The translations under genes and the position numbers were made by a program. Below, piece by piece: positions 1-11,615 of a stretch of DNA of 64,000 nucleotides. The stretch is taken from NCBI RefSeq assembly GCF_003255815.1, contig NC_037689.1:20063584-20127583 (forward strand). The letters run 5' to 3'. The notes beneath the pieces were generated by a model, which made no database searches, had not been told where the DNA came from, and worked only from the letters and a program-made list of their open reading frames with translations. Numbering within the stretch: the first letter of the stretch is position 1; the number at the start of each line of letters is the position of its first letter. The DNA is from Theropithecus gelada. Lineage: Eukaryota; Chordata; Mammalia; Primates; Cercopithecidae.

Positions 1-123
1 TCCAGACTGGCCTGTGACTTGCTTTGGCCACCAGAATGCAGAGGAAGTAACACCATGCTACCTCCAAGTCTAGGCCTTAAGAGACCTGGCAGCTTCTGCT
101 GTTACTCTCGTGCTGCATCCCCT
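1..123 (+). mobile_element. Ancient ERVL/MaLR-type LTR, left part
   Basis: The stretch resembles the middle of an old non-coding LTR: a 'cctgtgacttgctttggcca' block, then 'aatg' and a 'ggcagcttctgct' block. It is cut off by the window start and resumes after the Alu that follows. The same LTR type recurs at 16.2, 20.3, 23.5, 31.5 and 34.1 kb. The exact subfamily is not resolved. Confidence 0.6.
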
Positions 124-412
124 GTTTTTTGAGACATGGTCTCATTCTGTCACCCAAGGTGGAGTGCAGTGGCGCAATAACAGCTCACTGCAGCCTCGAC
201 CTTCTGAGCTCAAATGATACTCCCACCTCAGCCTCCTCTCAAGTAGCTGGAATTACATGCATGCACCACCACATCCAGCTAATTATTATTATTATTTATT
301 GTAGATACAGGGTCTCACTATGTTATCCAGGCTGGTCTTGAACATCTGGGCTCAAGCATTCCTTCCACCTGGGCCTCCCAAAGTGCTGGGATTATAGGTA
401 CGAGTTGCTACT
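124..412 (-). mobile_element. AluJ SINE inserted in the LTR
   Basis: Antisense dimeric Alu: a short T-run, 'gagacatggtctcattctgt', 'ggagtgcagtgg', 'gctcactgcagcctcgacc', the inter-monomer T/A-rich linker, then 'caggctggtcttgaac' and 'aaagtgctgggattata'. The 'cagcctcgacc' block and high divergence fit the old J class. The short open frame at 129-341 is Alu translated, not a gene. Confidence 0.9.
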
Positions 413-625
413 TTGACTCACTATGTAAAGAAGTCCAGGCCAACCACTTAGAAAGAGAGGCTAAAAAAGGGGACCAAGTGGAGGAGGATTGACATGCCCA
501 AGGATCCAGACACATGAGTGAGGCCATCTTGAACTTTCCAGCCTACCATCAGGTGATGCACCCACATGAGTGACCTAGCCAATCGCATGTGGAGTAGAGA
601 TAAGCCATCCCTCCCAACTCTTACA
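413..625 (+). mobile_element. Ancient ERVL/MaLR-type LTR, right part
   Basis: Continuation of the LTR at 1-123 after the Alu. It shows the 'acacatgagtgaggccatc' and 'catgagtgacctagcc' blocks that typify the second half of this LTR class. The Alu therefore inserted into an existing LTR. The 3' end is not clearly seen. Confidence 0.55.
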
Positions 626-730
626 TGCAGGTAAACCCAGTCAGGGTTCCATTCTCCCTCCTGCCTGTTTGTTAGTGTAGTGGCCTCATGCTCATTATTC
701 AGGAGTGATGAAAACTAACTATTCATAGGC

Positions 731-1108
731 CTCATTTCCTCTTCTTTCTGGGCACACAATTATATTTCTCAGGCTCTCTTGCAGTTAGGTGAAGCCATAT
801 GACTAAATGCTAGGCAGTGGACCAGTAGGGAAGTGATGCATGTCACTTTCAGGCCTGGCCCCTAAAGACAAGGACTCTCTCAGCTGTTTCCCCTAATCCT
901 AGCTTGGTGTAGATGAGTGACTTTGGAAGACATGTGCCAAAAATGGTGGAGCCATATAGAGCCTGTTTCTCTGAATTAATTTAGAGGGAAACCTCTCATG
1001 AATCAGAGATACCTGTTTTGGGATGTCAAGTGAGCCAGAAATAATCTACCATGTTTGAGTAGTACACATGTTGAGGTTTGTTTCTTACAACAGTTAGCAT
1101 AATCTCCA
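731..1108 (+). mobile_element. Ancient MLT1-like LTR
   Basis: Contains 'ctctcttgcagttaggtg', 'agccatatgactaaatgct', 'gaagtgatgcatgtcact' and a distal 'gtttcttacaacagttagc', in the order known from old MaLR LTRs of the MLT1K/L kind as I remember them. Diverged and without coding capacity. The subfamily is a guess. Confidence 0.5.
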
Positions 1109-2465
1109 TCAACAAATCAGATATTTCTGACATAAACAAGGCATTTTTAGGACCCTTACATTTGGAACTGAAAGATCGAAAGAATTATTGGATAATAACT
1201 CTCTATGTACAATATGGAAAAAATTTAAACTGAAATAACTAAGCAGTTAAATTAAGTAAACTCATTTGGTCTGGACAGCGCTGGCCCAGAGTAGCCTTAA
1301 ATACCATCCTCCTCCTCCTTTTCTAGTTTCCCCTAACTGTCAGATCCACCAGCAGACAAAAGCCAGCCCAGGTCTGCAAAGGCCCTGACAGCTTCAGAAA
1401 ATATGTCCTTCAATCCAGTGAGTCTTGGCATTCAGTCATCCTGAGGGTCCAGCCATCCCCTCCTTGACTTATCTTTAATGCTGATTAGAGCTGGTGGCCA
1501 GATTAGCTCGCAAAGCCTCTGGGTCATTGTGTTGACTCCTCTTCCTCCAGGCACTTGAATCAGCCAGCAGAATTGGAATCCTTCCCAGGACCCCATATTT
1601 ATTTTTGGTTAGTTGTTTTCTTATTTCCTCTCCCCTTACCCACTCCAAAACTCTATACTAAACCCAAGGTTGTCTGTTTGGGACTGTAATATCCTGTCTG
1701 CCTTTAGCTAGTCCCTGTCCTTTCCCAGGAATGGGATCTGTCTTTGTGTCCCCAGCTCAATGGTTGGGGTCTTCACTAATGACAGATGTTCAGGAAACAT
1801 CTTCTTCCAACCTCCAATGATTTAACCAACTTCTGCATTTGAGACGCATATGAAAAATTCTTGAAGTAAGACAAGGCTGCAGCAACTAGTGGACACTACC
1901 TGCGTGTTCTGAATGGCTTTTCCAGGGCAGCTGGTTATTTCCTCAAGTATACATTTCACCACTTTCTGTGGACATTGTGCTGCAGAGTGACTCATGACTG
2001 CACACTTGCATCTGCACAAGTCCTGCCACTGTGCTAGTGTCTGAGTCTCTTTCTGCTGTTTCCAGCCTTGCCCCAGGCTTTCCACATTGTCCTTAATCAT
2101 TCCCATCAATTCATCTGGCAGTCATCCCACGCAGTGTCTTTATTTTGTTATGTCTTGCGATAGTCACTACTGGTGTCTCTATTCACATCCCCTCCCCAAA
2201 CTCACCAATAAGGTTCCCTGTGGACCTTCTTGTCAGTTCCCATGTGCATGCACTATGACCCCAACTGCTTCCCACCTCAAGCATCTGTGTCTCTCTTCTT
2301 CTCTCTCTCAGGGATTTCACTAGCACCAAAGGAGCCCAAGCAAAGACAGCTCAGAGGAATGGGGATTTCTTATTTCCGTGGGGTAACTGTTAAGCAATGG
2401 GGAATCAGAGTCAGTAGACTACATACTCCAGGAGCTTCCTCAGTAGGCTGATTCTAATGGGTAAT
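1109..2465. other. No assignable feature
   Basis: No gene or clear repeat seen. Around 1735-1790 there is faint similarity to an L2 3' end, too weak to call. Short frames here (for example 1822-2109 on the minus strand) show no domain or codon pattern. Confidence 0.5.
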
Positions 2466-2890
2466 GTACTGGATTTAATGATGGCCCCCCAAAAGACATG
2501 TCCACCTGGAGCCCATAAATGCAAACTTATTTAGTAAAAGGGTCTTTGCAGTTGTAATTAAGTTATGGATCTTGAGATTAGATCATCTTGGATTAGGGTG
2601 GGCCTTAAATAGCATACCAAGTGTCTTTACAAGAGAAAAGAAGGAGAGAAGACACAGAAAAGAAGGCTATGTGGTGAAGACTGAAGTGATGCAGCTACAA
2701 GCCAGGGAATGCCAAGGGATACTGGCAACCACCAGAAGCTTCTGGAGGGAGTCTCGGAATGAAAGAGCCAACTCTGCCAACAACTTGATTTCAGACTTCT
2801 GGCCTCAAGAACTGGGAGAGAATAAATCTCTGTTGTTCTCACCTGTCAAGTTTGTGGTTATTTCTTATGGCAGCCCTGGTGAACAAATCC
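2466..2890 (+). mobile_element. MLT1-type MaLR LTR
   Basis: Near full-length LTR with the diagnostic order: 'ggatttaatgatggcccccc', 'gggtctttgcagttgtaatt', 'ggattagggtgggcctt', 'gtctttacaagagaaaag', 'tgatttcagacttctggcct', an 'aataaa' polyadenylation signal and 'tatggcagccctgg'. A 153-codon frame at 2572-3033 runs through it and beyond and is coincidental. Confidence 0.85.
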
Positions 2891-2964
2891 ATATATTCTA
2901 CACTGTTTCTCAGGGGGTTCCTAGAAGTTTGAGCCCCAGTTGCTCACAGGGATCTTTCACCTGG

Positions 2965-3066
2965 TCTCTTCTTCCTGGCTTACTTTTCCCACTCCCTCAC
3001 TTGAGTTACATGGGATCTGCATCCTCATTTTAAGGTCTGCTTTTGGGAGAACCAAAAATAAGACAT
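2965..3066 (+). mobile_element. Possible LTR 3' end
   Basis: 'ggtctgcttttgggagaacc' followed by 'aaaaataagaca' resembles the 3' terminus of an old LTR class that also appears at 25.9, 43.5 and 58.8 kb. Only the end is visible. Confidence 0.35.
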
Positions 3067-4060
3067 GTGTATAGTAGGGAATGCTTCTGTCAGTAACTCA
3101 AGACCTGACCATTAATAGGATTTGCCGCCCTCTCTAAAAACCCGTAGCTGCTCTATCATTGGGTTAACTCACTTTGCCCTTCTTCTCCTTTCTCCTCCTC
3201 TGCTTCTTCTTTTCCTTCTTCTTTCATGTATGTTTGGTTTCTTTCAATCAGTCATTTTTGTTTCATTCACTCCTGCTATATGGCTGGAGAAAGGACTCAT
3301 CTATCCTTTAGAAAACCAAAAGTTGGGACAGAAAAGGTTTGGCTTCCAGAAATTTTCTGAAAAATGCCACTTCCTCAGGAAACAATGAAATAAACAATCT
3401 TACCTATTTTCTATGGTACTTACAGTTCCTTTACCCCAAAGCACCTCAAAGCTATAATGGTTCAAAAGCAATTCATGATCTCAGCACTTCAGGCTTTTAA
3501 GCTTGAACTGCTTATTCCACCAAGGTCATACTGGGACCTCCCCAAACCATGTATCCTTCCCTCCGGGTCTATTTGACCTTTGGATTCCAGCCATGTCCAC
3601 CATTGGCCCAGCCTGCTACTGACAGGGTCATGAGTGGGACAAATGTGTTTGTTCCTCTTCATGCATCTGAAACTGTCTTTGAGCACATTCTAAAGCAGTA
3701 GAATTTGGGTTTTAGTTGCTGACCTTTATTATTTGAGCTGCCTGCTCTTCTCTGTCAGAACTCATTGTAGATATTTAAAGTGAACTGTTAGTTTCACATA
3801 AAAGTGCAGGAAAGTTTACAGTTGGAGAGTAGTCCAAAGTCTATTCATTTATCACCTGCCATCTATTTTCTAGTTCAGGTGAGAAAGATGTATTTGCCCT
3901 GCTTTTATTTTGATTTGTTTCCATTCTAATTCAAAAGTTTCAAGTAACCCATCTACTCTGATGTCATTTTGCTTTCCCACGTGTAGAATCTTTGATTTTT
4001 GGATGGAGTAGAAAAAGACCTGGGTGAAAATCTAAAGGGAGCTTCTACTTGGGTGCTTAA
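3067..4060. other. No assignable feature; pyrimidine tract
   Basis: Repeat-free as far as I can see, apart from a C/T-rich tract at about 3178-3230. No coding evidence. Confidence 0.5.
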
Positions 4061-4061
4061 A

Positions 4062-4375
4062 AGTTAAAGTTAGAAGGGCTCTCGAAGATAACCTAATCCA
4101 ATCACCTTCTTAAAAAAAAAAAAAAAAAAAAAAAAGATGGGATCTCGCTATTTGACCAGGCTGGTCTCAAACTCCTGGTCTCAGGTGATCCTCCTGCCTC
4201 AGCTTCCCAAGTAGCTGGGACTATAGGTGTGAGCCACCATGTCCAGCCCAAACACCTTCTTTTACAGGAAAACTGAGACTCAGAGGAGGTGAAATTGCTT
4301 CCCCTAGGTCAAATGGCTAACCGTAGAAAGAGTTGCAGAACTCGGGGAGACATGCAACCCTATAGGCCACAGTGC
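4062..4375 (-). mobile_element. MIR-like SINE split by an Alu monomer
   Basis: 'aagataacctaatccaatc' on the left and 'tttacaggaaaactgagactc' with a tRNA-like tail on the right read as one antisense MIR-type element, interrupted at 4112-4252 by a younger Alu monomer. The MIR name is less certain than the split. Confidence 0.6.
4112..4252 (-). mobile_element. Alu left-monomer (FLAM-like) with a 9-bp target duplication
   Basis: Antisense monomer: 'gatgggatctcgct', 'caggctggtctcaaactcct', ending 'gagccaccatgtccagccc'. The 9-bp repeat 'caccttctt' lies at 4103-4111 and 4253-4261. The tract beside the left repeat is 24 A (4112-4135), whereas a T-tract would be expected for this orientation. Confidence 0.8.
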
Positions 4376-5262
4376 TTTCATGACCAAGTAAGTTGGGGGC
4401 TGAAAACCAATGCTCTCCCAGTATCTCCAACTGACCAGGCTAAGGTTACTGTCTGTTGCCTACATCAGCCTTATTACTTTCTCTTCCAACTGTGCTTTAA
4501 ACATCTCTTCTTGTCTTCTCATCTCTTAACGGAGTTGCTATTAAATTCAATAGGGGGCTTACTTTCTTTTGTCTGCAAGTTTCCTCTGTAAAACATGAAG
4601 CAGTCAATATTTTTTTTTCAAATCCAGCTTAGATAAACCTACCATTAACCGAACATTTTTCCTTAGAATTGCCCCGGAATGCTTTCACTATTTTTTGCCC
4701 AGTGTGGGGACAATGACTCACACTGGATATTCCATCACCAATGCCTCTGTTCACACTGAGGCCAGAGCAGAGGTTTTCTTCCAGCCTAAAATAGGGAGGT
4801 ACCATCCATTTGTTAAAATGAAATAAATGTTCTCTGTAGCTTGGGCTCCTGGGCAGTAGACAAGCCAAATAAATGCGGAATTGCTCTTTTTTTCCTCCAA
4901 TTCTATGGTTTCAGACAGAATACAATATCTATCCATTGTCTAACACAGCCCATTAGCCACCTGGCTGACAGAAAATAATCTTAAATGGACACTTTGAAGA
5001 TGGGTCAGCCCACGGCTTTTTTCTCATAGGTTTCAATCTTAATAGAAAACTATAGTTAGCACTTACAGAACCTTGTCAGTCAAAAGTCAGGGACTGTGCT
5101 GTGTCACAATCTCTTTTTGCTAAGAGGAAAAGTAGCACTTGGATATTGCTATTTGTATTATAATTATTAATATTGTTTTTGAGAACACAGTAATATGCCA
5201 ATTTAATTCTTTTAGTATTAACTCATTTTAAAAATTAAAAGCCTATAAAAATTACCAGTGGT
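4376..5262. other. No assignable feature
   Basis: No gene, and no repeat I can name. A/T-rich around 5130-5245. Confidence 0.5.
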
Positions 5263-5376
5263 ACAACCTTTCAGATTCACTTCTCTCATCCATAAAAAGC
5301 GGACAATAATAGCCATCTGGCAGAGTTGTGAGGGTTAAACAAGAAAGAATCCATAAAATAATTACCTGATACAAAA
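5263..5376 (+). mobile_element. MIR SINE fragment
   Basis: The core and 3' part of a sense MIR: 'catccataaaaagcggacaa', 'taatagccatctggcag', 'gttgtgagggttaaac'. The tRNA-derived head is missing. Confidence 0.7.
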
Positions 5377-5735
5377 TCAGTGTTTCTTAAGGGTAAAACC
5401 TTTTTTTCCTCTTAGCCATATAATCTTTCTGAAGGTCAAGTTTGCCCTCTTCCCACAAAGCTAAAGGATGCCCCGTAGATAACCAGAACAGGCAACCTAG
5501 TGCTTTTCTCATGACAGGATGACAGTAAATTTTGTTGAAAAAAAAATGGAAATGAAGCTTGATGTGACATCCTTCCCTATGACTGAGCTATAGAACTCTG
5601 TCTCTATTGAAGGTCATTGGCCCACACAGAAAAATCAATCAAAGGCTCTGACCTGCAATGTAAATTAGCATTCTTTTAGAGAAAACCACAGGAAAGGTTG
5701 AACTCACATCATTTCAAAAATCAAGAAAAGGTAGT
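5377..5735. other. No assignable feature
   Basis: No gene or recognisable repeat. Confidence 0.5.
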
Positions 5736-6660
5736 CCTGCTCCCAGTATGGCTGAATAAGCTCCTAAGCTCCTACTCAACTAACTCTGCCACAGTTATCA
5801 ACTACATGGTCTGAACAAAATACAAAAAGAAAATAACTACTTGAAGGCCCTGGAAGGCAGCAAAAATATGCAGATCCTGCTGTGGAGTCAACCTAGGGAA
5901 GCAGGGGAAAAAATTGGATGAGCTTCTGATTTTTACAGCTTTTAGTCTGAGATTAGACAATAGTAGCGTTTAGTCTGAGATTAGACAACAGATGATGCTG
6001 CAAGGGGCTGCTGAAACTCCCATAGAAAATCCAATCTTCCCAACATGAAGGTTCAGGGCAACCTGAACCCATAGTCATTGGAAAATGAGGCAAAAATCCT
6101 AGAAAGTAGTGGGCTAGAGAAGAGAGTCTAAATTCAGTGTATATACTTTGCCCAAATCTCCATCTGATCCCTGAATCGCATGTACACGGAAGACTCAAAG
6201 TATCCCAGGTAGGGACAAAAGAATTACACTGAAATTTGAGTTAGCACCTAAAAAACAGACTTTGCAGTTTGAGTCCAACCAATTTAATTGTCTTCTTAAA
6301 AAGGGAAATAATCTTCAGAGGAATATAACAGAGACCAGAGTCCCCATAACATTCACAATGTCCGGGATACAATCCAAAATTACTCATTATATGAAGATGC
6401 AGAAAAATGTGAATTACTCTTAAAAGAAAAGATAATCAATGAATTATATCCCCAAGATAACCCAGATGTTGAAATTAACAAACAAGAATTTTAAAGTAGT
6501 TACTATTATAAATATGCTAAATGACTTAAAGAAAAATATGCTTGTGATAAATGAAAAGATAGAAAATTGTCACATAAACTATAAAAATAAATAAAAATAT
6601 TACATTAAAATGTGTAATATCTGAAATGAAAGTTAAGAAAAAGAAACAAAGCTTCATTGA
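5736..6660 (+). mobile_element. Old L1M, 5' region
   Basis: 'agtatggctgaataagctcc' matches the start of old mammalian L1 elements. It is followed by 'gaggaatataacagagacca', 'cacaatgtccgggatacaat' and 'aagaattttaaagtagttac', which recall the 5' untranslated and early ORF1 region. Frames are destroyed. A 20-bp word is tandemly duplicated at 5941-5960 and 5969-5988. Orientation is opposite to the L1M at 8.6 kb, so they are separate insertions. Confidence 0.75.
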
Positions 6661-8412
6661 ACAACTCTTTACAAATATATTTGCTTTATATTATGTTACT
6701 TAAGGAGAAGGTAGAGTGAGAAAACAGAGACAGAAGAGGCAGAGAGGGAGGGGGTGCTAAAAGGAGAACTGGAGAAAAAAGTAGGAAAAGAGTTTTGACC
6801 AAGGCAGTTTCCAGAAAAAGGAAGATACAGAAAATGTGGAGAGAAGGAATACATTGCAGCTGAGGGAACAAAATACAGGAAGAGAGACTGGAGAAGAAAA
6901 GTTCATAAAATCTTAAGGCTTATAAACTACTCTTGCTTAAGTCACTGTTCATTTGGCATGAACTGGAGAGGTTTATGAAAGGCCTGAATATATGGCTTCT
7001 AATCACCTTTAAAATGGCCTTTTAAAATGTCAGTTATTGCTTAATAAATTGTTAATCAAACTTAAAGAGATGCCGCTCTTAATTATTTCCTTGGCTTCAA
7101 TGGTGGAACCTTACGTCACAGTCACCTGAACAGAGGTTAGATTCTTCATCTTCACACCACACAAACCCCAGAGCATTTGGGTCACATCTATCACCTGTGA
7201 CAACTGTCTGACTGAGGAAATTCCAACAAGATGGGTCCTCAGAAATGACTTCCTCTCACTACCATGAGTAGGGTTGGCAAGGGGTTGCATATCTAAGGGT
7301 TGTTAGGGTAGATGAGAGCCTGAGAGGAAAGCACTATCTAATCTAAAATCAACTGAGATCTTGCATATTTTCTGTCCTCCAGTTCCCTTGGCACAAAACT
7401 GGCTGCCAACTAAGCCTGTCAGGGGCGATTTACAGTTTAATAGAGGATTCTGGTTAATAGACAAACCCTTAAATATTTAATGATATGATTTTGTAATGGT
7501 AGAATTTCAGAAAAAAAGATAGTTTTGATTGGGAGATAAAGACTTCTCAGACAGCATAGCCCCTGTCTCCTGGGGCTGGAAGACCAAGCTAGAAAATGAC
7601 CAAATGACCCCAAACCATTGATAAACCACTGTCCAGCTGTGGGCTCTTAGTTCACATGCAATGAGAACCAACTGAGCAATTTCTAACTCTTCTATCCTAG
7701 TGTCAGTTTTCAGATTCAGAATCACACATCAGATTGACATTGCTGTATTCTTTCTTTTCCATTCGATTAAGCTTTCAATCCTCACCAAATATGACTATTT
7801 TCATGCTTATATCCTTATATGGCAATAATGGTCTTTCTTCCTAAATTGGATGTGTTATTTCTGTAAAATGTTTTTGATCACAAGCCATTCCTTATTTGCT
7901 TTGAGAAGTGATAAGAATTAGTTCGTAATACCACTGATGAGGGAAAACGTTAATGGGAATTTTAGCATCAGACAACATCAGCGAAAATAAAAGGAACTTG
8001 CTAGCCTACATTTATTCGCTAAACTGCATTTTCTTAGAGCCGTGAATTCAGGAAAGGTTGCATGATAAAGAGAGAATACAATAACAGTTGGCCTTGATAT
8101 AAAAGCTCTTTGTGTACAAAGCAGATGCAGATCTGTAAACAATGCGAGCTTCTTTCAATAGATGTCCTAAATGAATTTAGGCTGTGCTTTGCTTTGCTTT
8201 GTTTTTCAACAGAAGCAGTTTTAGCATTTTGAGGAAATTCATTACTTTCATCAATAAGAATAGACTGAGTTATGGGGTACATGAAATTCTGCTAAATACT
8301 CAAGATATTGAGCTTTTGTGGAAAAAAAGGAATATTAAGAATTTCTCTTATTGGGTCAATCAGTCAAAAACATTTTAATGACAACTTAACTCACTATATT
8401 TCAAGCTGTGTG
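6661..8412. other. No assignable feature; purine-rich tract
   Basis: 6712-6905 is strongly G/A-rich on the plus strand. The rest is A/T-rich sequence without a gene or a repeat I can name. Confidence 0.5.
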
Positions 8413-8413
8413 A

Positions 8414-8444
<31 letters not shown>

Positions 8445-8466
8445 TATACGCATACACACACACACA
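8413..8466. repeat. Compound (TA)n/(CA)n microsatellite
   Basis: A (TA) run from 8413 to about 8431 is followed by CA repeats, a short 'tatacgcata' break and more CA. Likely length-variable. Confidence 0.95.
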
Positions 8467-8597
8467 GTATGACCTCTATTGTCAGACAAGCTGTTCCAAA
8501 GCTCTACTTTGTTGTCAAAGTGGATACAGGAGCAAGTTTTGATTGTGGAGTTGGCTCCACTCTTTCTTCTAGGACCTGTCTGAGCAATTTCTCATCC

Positions 8598-9300
8598 ACT
8601 TTTTAAAAATAGCTTTATTAAGATATAATTTACACACTATTATGTATTTACAATTGTGTAACTACCACCATTATCTAATTTTAGAACATTTTCATCACAC
8701 CAGAAAGAAGTCCCATACCCAATAGCAACTGCTCCCCATTCTCCCTTCCTTTCAACCCCTGGAGAACACTACTGTGCTTTCTGTTTCTATAGATTTGTCT
8801 ATTCCAGCTATTTCCCATAAATGGAATTATATAAGTGTAGCTTTCTGTGTTTGGCTTCTTTCATTTAACATAACGTTTTCAAGGTTCACCCATGTGGTAG
8901 CAGGTATCAGTACTTCATTCCTTTTTATGACTGAATAATATTCCATTGTATGAATGTACCACATTTAATTTATCCATTAATCAGCTGATGGACATTTGAG
9001 TTGTTTACACCTTTTGGCTACTATGAATAATGATGCTATGAACATTTGAGTACAAGTTTTTGCGTGAATATGTGTTTTTATGTCTCTTGGATAGGCACAT
9101 AGGAGTGGAATTACTGGGTCATATCGTAATTTCATATTGAACATTTTAAGGAACTTCCAAACTGTTTTTCCAAAGTAACACCATCTTAACTTCCCATCAG
9201 CACTATATGAGGGTTCCAGTGTCTCCACAACCTCACTAACTTTGTTATTATCTTTGATTAGTACCATGCTAGTGGATGTGACATGGTATCTCATTGTGGT
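8598..9300 (-). mobile_element. Old L1M, 3' end of ORF2 plus 3' untranslated part
   Basis: 'gctttattaagatataattt' at the left is the antisense L1M 3' end. Further on 'tgaataatattccattgtat', 'ccattaatcagctgatggac' and 'ggagtggaattactgggtca' are antisense L1 ORF2 words. 5'-truncated at about 9300. Confidence 0.9.
8977..9294 (-). pseudogene. L1 ORF2 C-terminal remnant
   Basis: The minus strand keeps a 105-codon open piece of old L1 ORF2. Recognisable words are 'MRYH' at the start, 'FGKTVWKFLK' and 'DPVIPLL' in the middle, and 'QMFIASLF' near the end. The cysteine-rich motif of intact ORF2 has decayed, and there is no start signal, so it is not a gene. Confidence 0.85.
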
Positions 9301-9429
9301 CCCCCTCCACTGTTAAGTGTCATTACTATAAATATTCCTGGGCCCTCAGTTCCCAAAGGGCTTTTACCTTCACTGTGTCCCTGAGTACACATCTCCCCTT
9401 GTATCTGGTAGCAAATCTGATGAAGAAAT

Positions 9430-9790
9430 AATCATTTGTTCATTCATGTGCTAGACACTGGAGATAAAACAAGAGACACACAGTCCCAGTCCTCATAAAG
9501 CTCCCAGTCAACAGAACAGATGGATATTTATACAAGGGATACATTATAATATGGAGAATATCTGGAGGAAAAAGCCAGAATCCCTATCGTGCACCAATAG
9601 AGGATGGCAGGAATGAGGATAGAGTGATAAAATGAGTGGGAAGATCATAAAAGGCCCTATGAGTCAGGTTAAGAAGTTTGGACTTTAAGAACATGTGTAA
9701 AAATAAAAATTCATCTAGAGAGAGAAATTGCTTGATCAGATTTGAGATTTTAGACAGCTACTCTGATGGAAGCAGAAATCTAGAGGATAG
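9430..9790 (-). mobile_element. L2 LINE, 3' part
   Basis: Antisense L2 3' region: 'tgtgctagacactggagata', 'cctcataaagctcccagtc', then 'aagtttggactttaagaaca' and 'ttgcttgatcagatttgaga', in the order seen in L2. Nearby frames are spurious. Confidence 0.7.
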
Positions 9791-9967
9791 AGAACCACAT
9801 AATGGCAAGGGTGACCAGCCCTATGGTAACTTAGCTCCTACAGCAGAAGGCATCCTTCCAGTCTCTGGGTGGACCCTTGCAAAACTGATCCTGTGTTCTT
9901 GGCCTCATGACTGTACTCCTAATTTTCACACAAATCCTATCAATAACCTGTTCCCCTTTACTCAAGG

Positions 9968-10160
9968 CAGTGGTTCTTAAAATGTGGTTCCTGGACCAGC
10001 ATCATCAGTATCGTCTGGGAACTTGTCGGAAGTACAAATTCTTGGGCTTTACTCCAGATCTACTGTGTCAGAAATTCTGTGGGTGGGCTCAGCAATCCAT
10101 ACTTCAACAAACGCTTCAAGGGAATTCTCATATACATTCAAGTTTGAGAACCATTAAAAT
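9968..10160 (-). mobile_element. MER5A-type hAT-Charlie MITE
   Basis: Terminal 'cagtggttctta' and 'tttgagaacca' form the inverted ends. Between them are 'ggaccagcatcatcagtatc' and 'gaacttgtcggaagtacaaa', as in antisense MER5A. The frame at 9907-10167 is an accident of this repeat. Confidence 0.88.
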
Positions 10161-10273
10161 AACTTGAATGGGATTCCATTTTTTTTGCAAATATTTTACT
10201 ATTATAGGACAGAGCAGTTCCATACAAGGAAATGATACAAGGTGATACATATTTAGTTGTCTAATGGCTTAGA

Positions 10274-10505
10274 TTAGGGATCTGCAAACTATGGCCCATA
10301 GGCCAAATCCTATCAGCCCCCTATTTTTGCAAATAAAGTTTTATTGGAACATAACCATGTCCATTTGTTTAAATATTGTCTCTGGCTGCTTTTGCATCCC
10401 AATAACAGAGTTTAGTAGTGATAACAGAGACTATATAACCCACAAAGTGGAAAATATTTACTACCTGAACATTTACAGAAAAAGTTTGCTAACCCCTGGT
10501 CTAGA
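10274..10505 (+). mobile_element. Non-autonomous hAT DNA transposon
   Basis: Ends 'ggatctgcaaactatggccc' and 'aaaagtttgctaacccctgg' are inverted copies. The interior has 'aataaagttttattggaaca' and 'tggctgcttttgcatc'. I recognise the repeat, but do not trust my memory of its MER number. Confidence 0.85.
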
Positions 10506-10689
10506 CTAGTTGCATGATACAGGAACATTCTAATGAGGGAGATGTCAGAGAGTCCAAGTAATAAAATAAAATACAAACACATGTGATAATAAAATCCAGT
10601 ATCTCCAAGTATGACACTAGAAGGCACATTGCTTGGTGAACAGAAGCAGTTAGACCATATTAAACTTCACAAAGACCTCAATGAAGTCA

Positions 10690-10880
10690 AGACCAGGGAA
10701 TCTCAAACTTAAGGGGACCTACTAAAATGCACATTACAACTCCCTTTCCATTATGATTCAGAGGGTGTGAATCTGAGGCTAAACTTAGGAATGTATATGT
10801 TTACCCAGTGCCCCAGAATAATCTGACACAGGTGGTTCCTGACTACTCCTATATGAGCACTGGGCTGCAGGCTGGTCAAA
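10690..10880 (+). mobile_element. MER5-like hAT fragment
   Basis: 'ccagggaatctcaaacttaa' and 'ctaaaatgcacattacaact' followed by 'gattcagagggtgtgaatct' resemble a diverged sense MER5 copy. The 3' inverted end is not clear. Confidence 0.6.
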
Positions 10881-11444
10881 GGGCTGTAAACAGAGTACCG
10901 TGAAGCTGCACAGTCTTGCCCACAAAGCATGCATTGCTTTCTGAAGCTCATTTGTCTTTTCCCATCAATGTAGGACCCAGGAAAAAGAAGAAATTCTTCT
11001 TTGATTTCTGTTTTATTTGATTTCTTGCTTTTTTCTGACCTTTAAAACCCACCTCCCAGCATAATACTTTAGATGTCGGATACTGCCAAGCCTAAGGCAA
11101 AAAAGAGGCTAAGCTTTCTCTTACATGCCTGAGGCTCCTTCTTGAGTTCTGGGTCCCTATCTAAGGACTCACCCTTCTGGGAATGACCTTGGGTTTCAGA
11201 AAAGATCGTCTTTCTTGCCCATGAAGATGTCTTACTTTGCTGATCTCAAATGATGAGCCTTAACAGAATACAACATAATTACCGAAACATTCACTCAAAG
11301 GAAACTGACACACAGCATAAGAGTCATCTGCTTATGAGGTCATGGCATCTGGACACTATTATCAGAGAGTTGATGGGATGTGACACACAGCCAACTTCTA
11401 CTACAGGACAGCCAGATGACTTAGCATGGTCTCCTTTGTGACTG
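10881..11444. other. No assignable feature
   Basis: No gene or repeat recognised. Confidence 0.5.
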
Positions 11445-11615
11445 ATATGTCCACACTCTTCAGATCTAGCATTGTAATTCTCTCTACTTGTCTGTGTGTC
11501 TCACTAGACTGTAAGTTTCTTGAGGCCAACTGTGTCACCTTTATCTTTGTATCCCCAGCACAGCATTTATCTTATAGCAGCCTTTCAACAAATATTTAAT
11601 AAATGAACAAGTAAC
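11445..11615 (+). mobile_element. L2 LINE 3' end
   Basis: 'ctagactgtaagtttcttga', 'tttgtatccccagcacag' and 'caacaaatatttaataaatg' are the ordered terminal blocks of L2. Confidence 0.85.

Noticed and set aside
1735..1790. L2 3' end
   Set aside because: Only isolated words match, and the terminal repeat is absent.
2572..3033. 153-codon open frame, plus strand
   Set aside because: Its first two thirds are MLT1 LTR sequence and there is no domain. LTRs of this kind do not encode protein.
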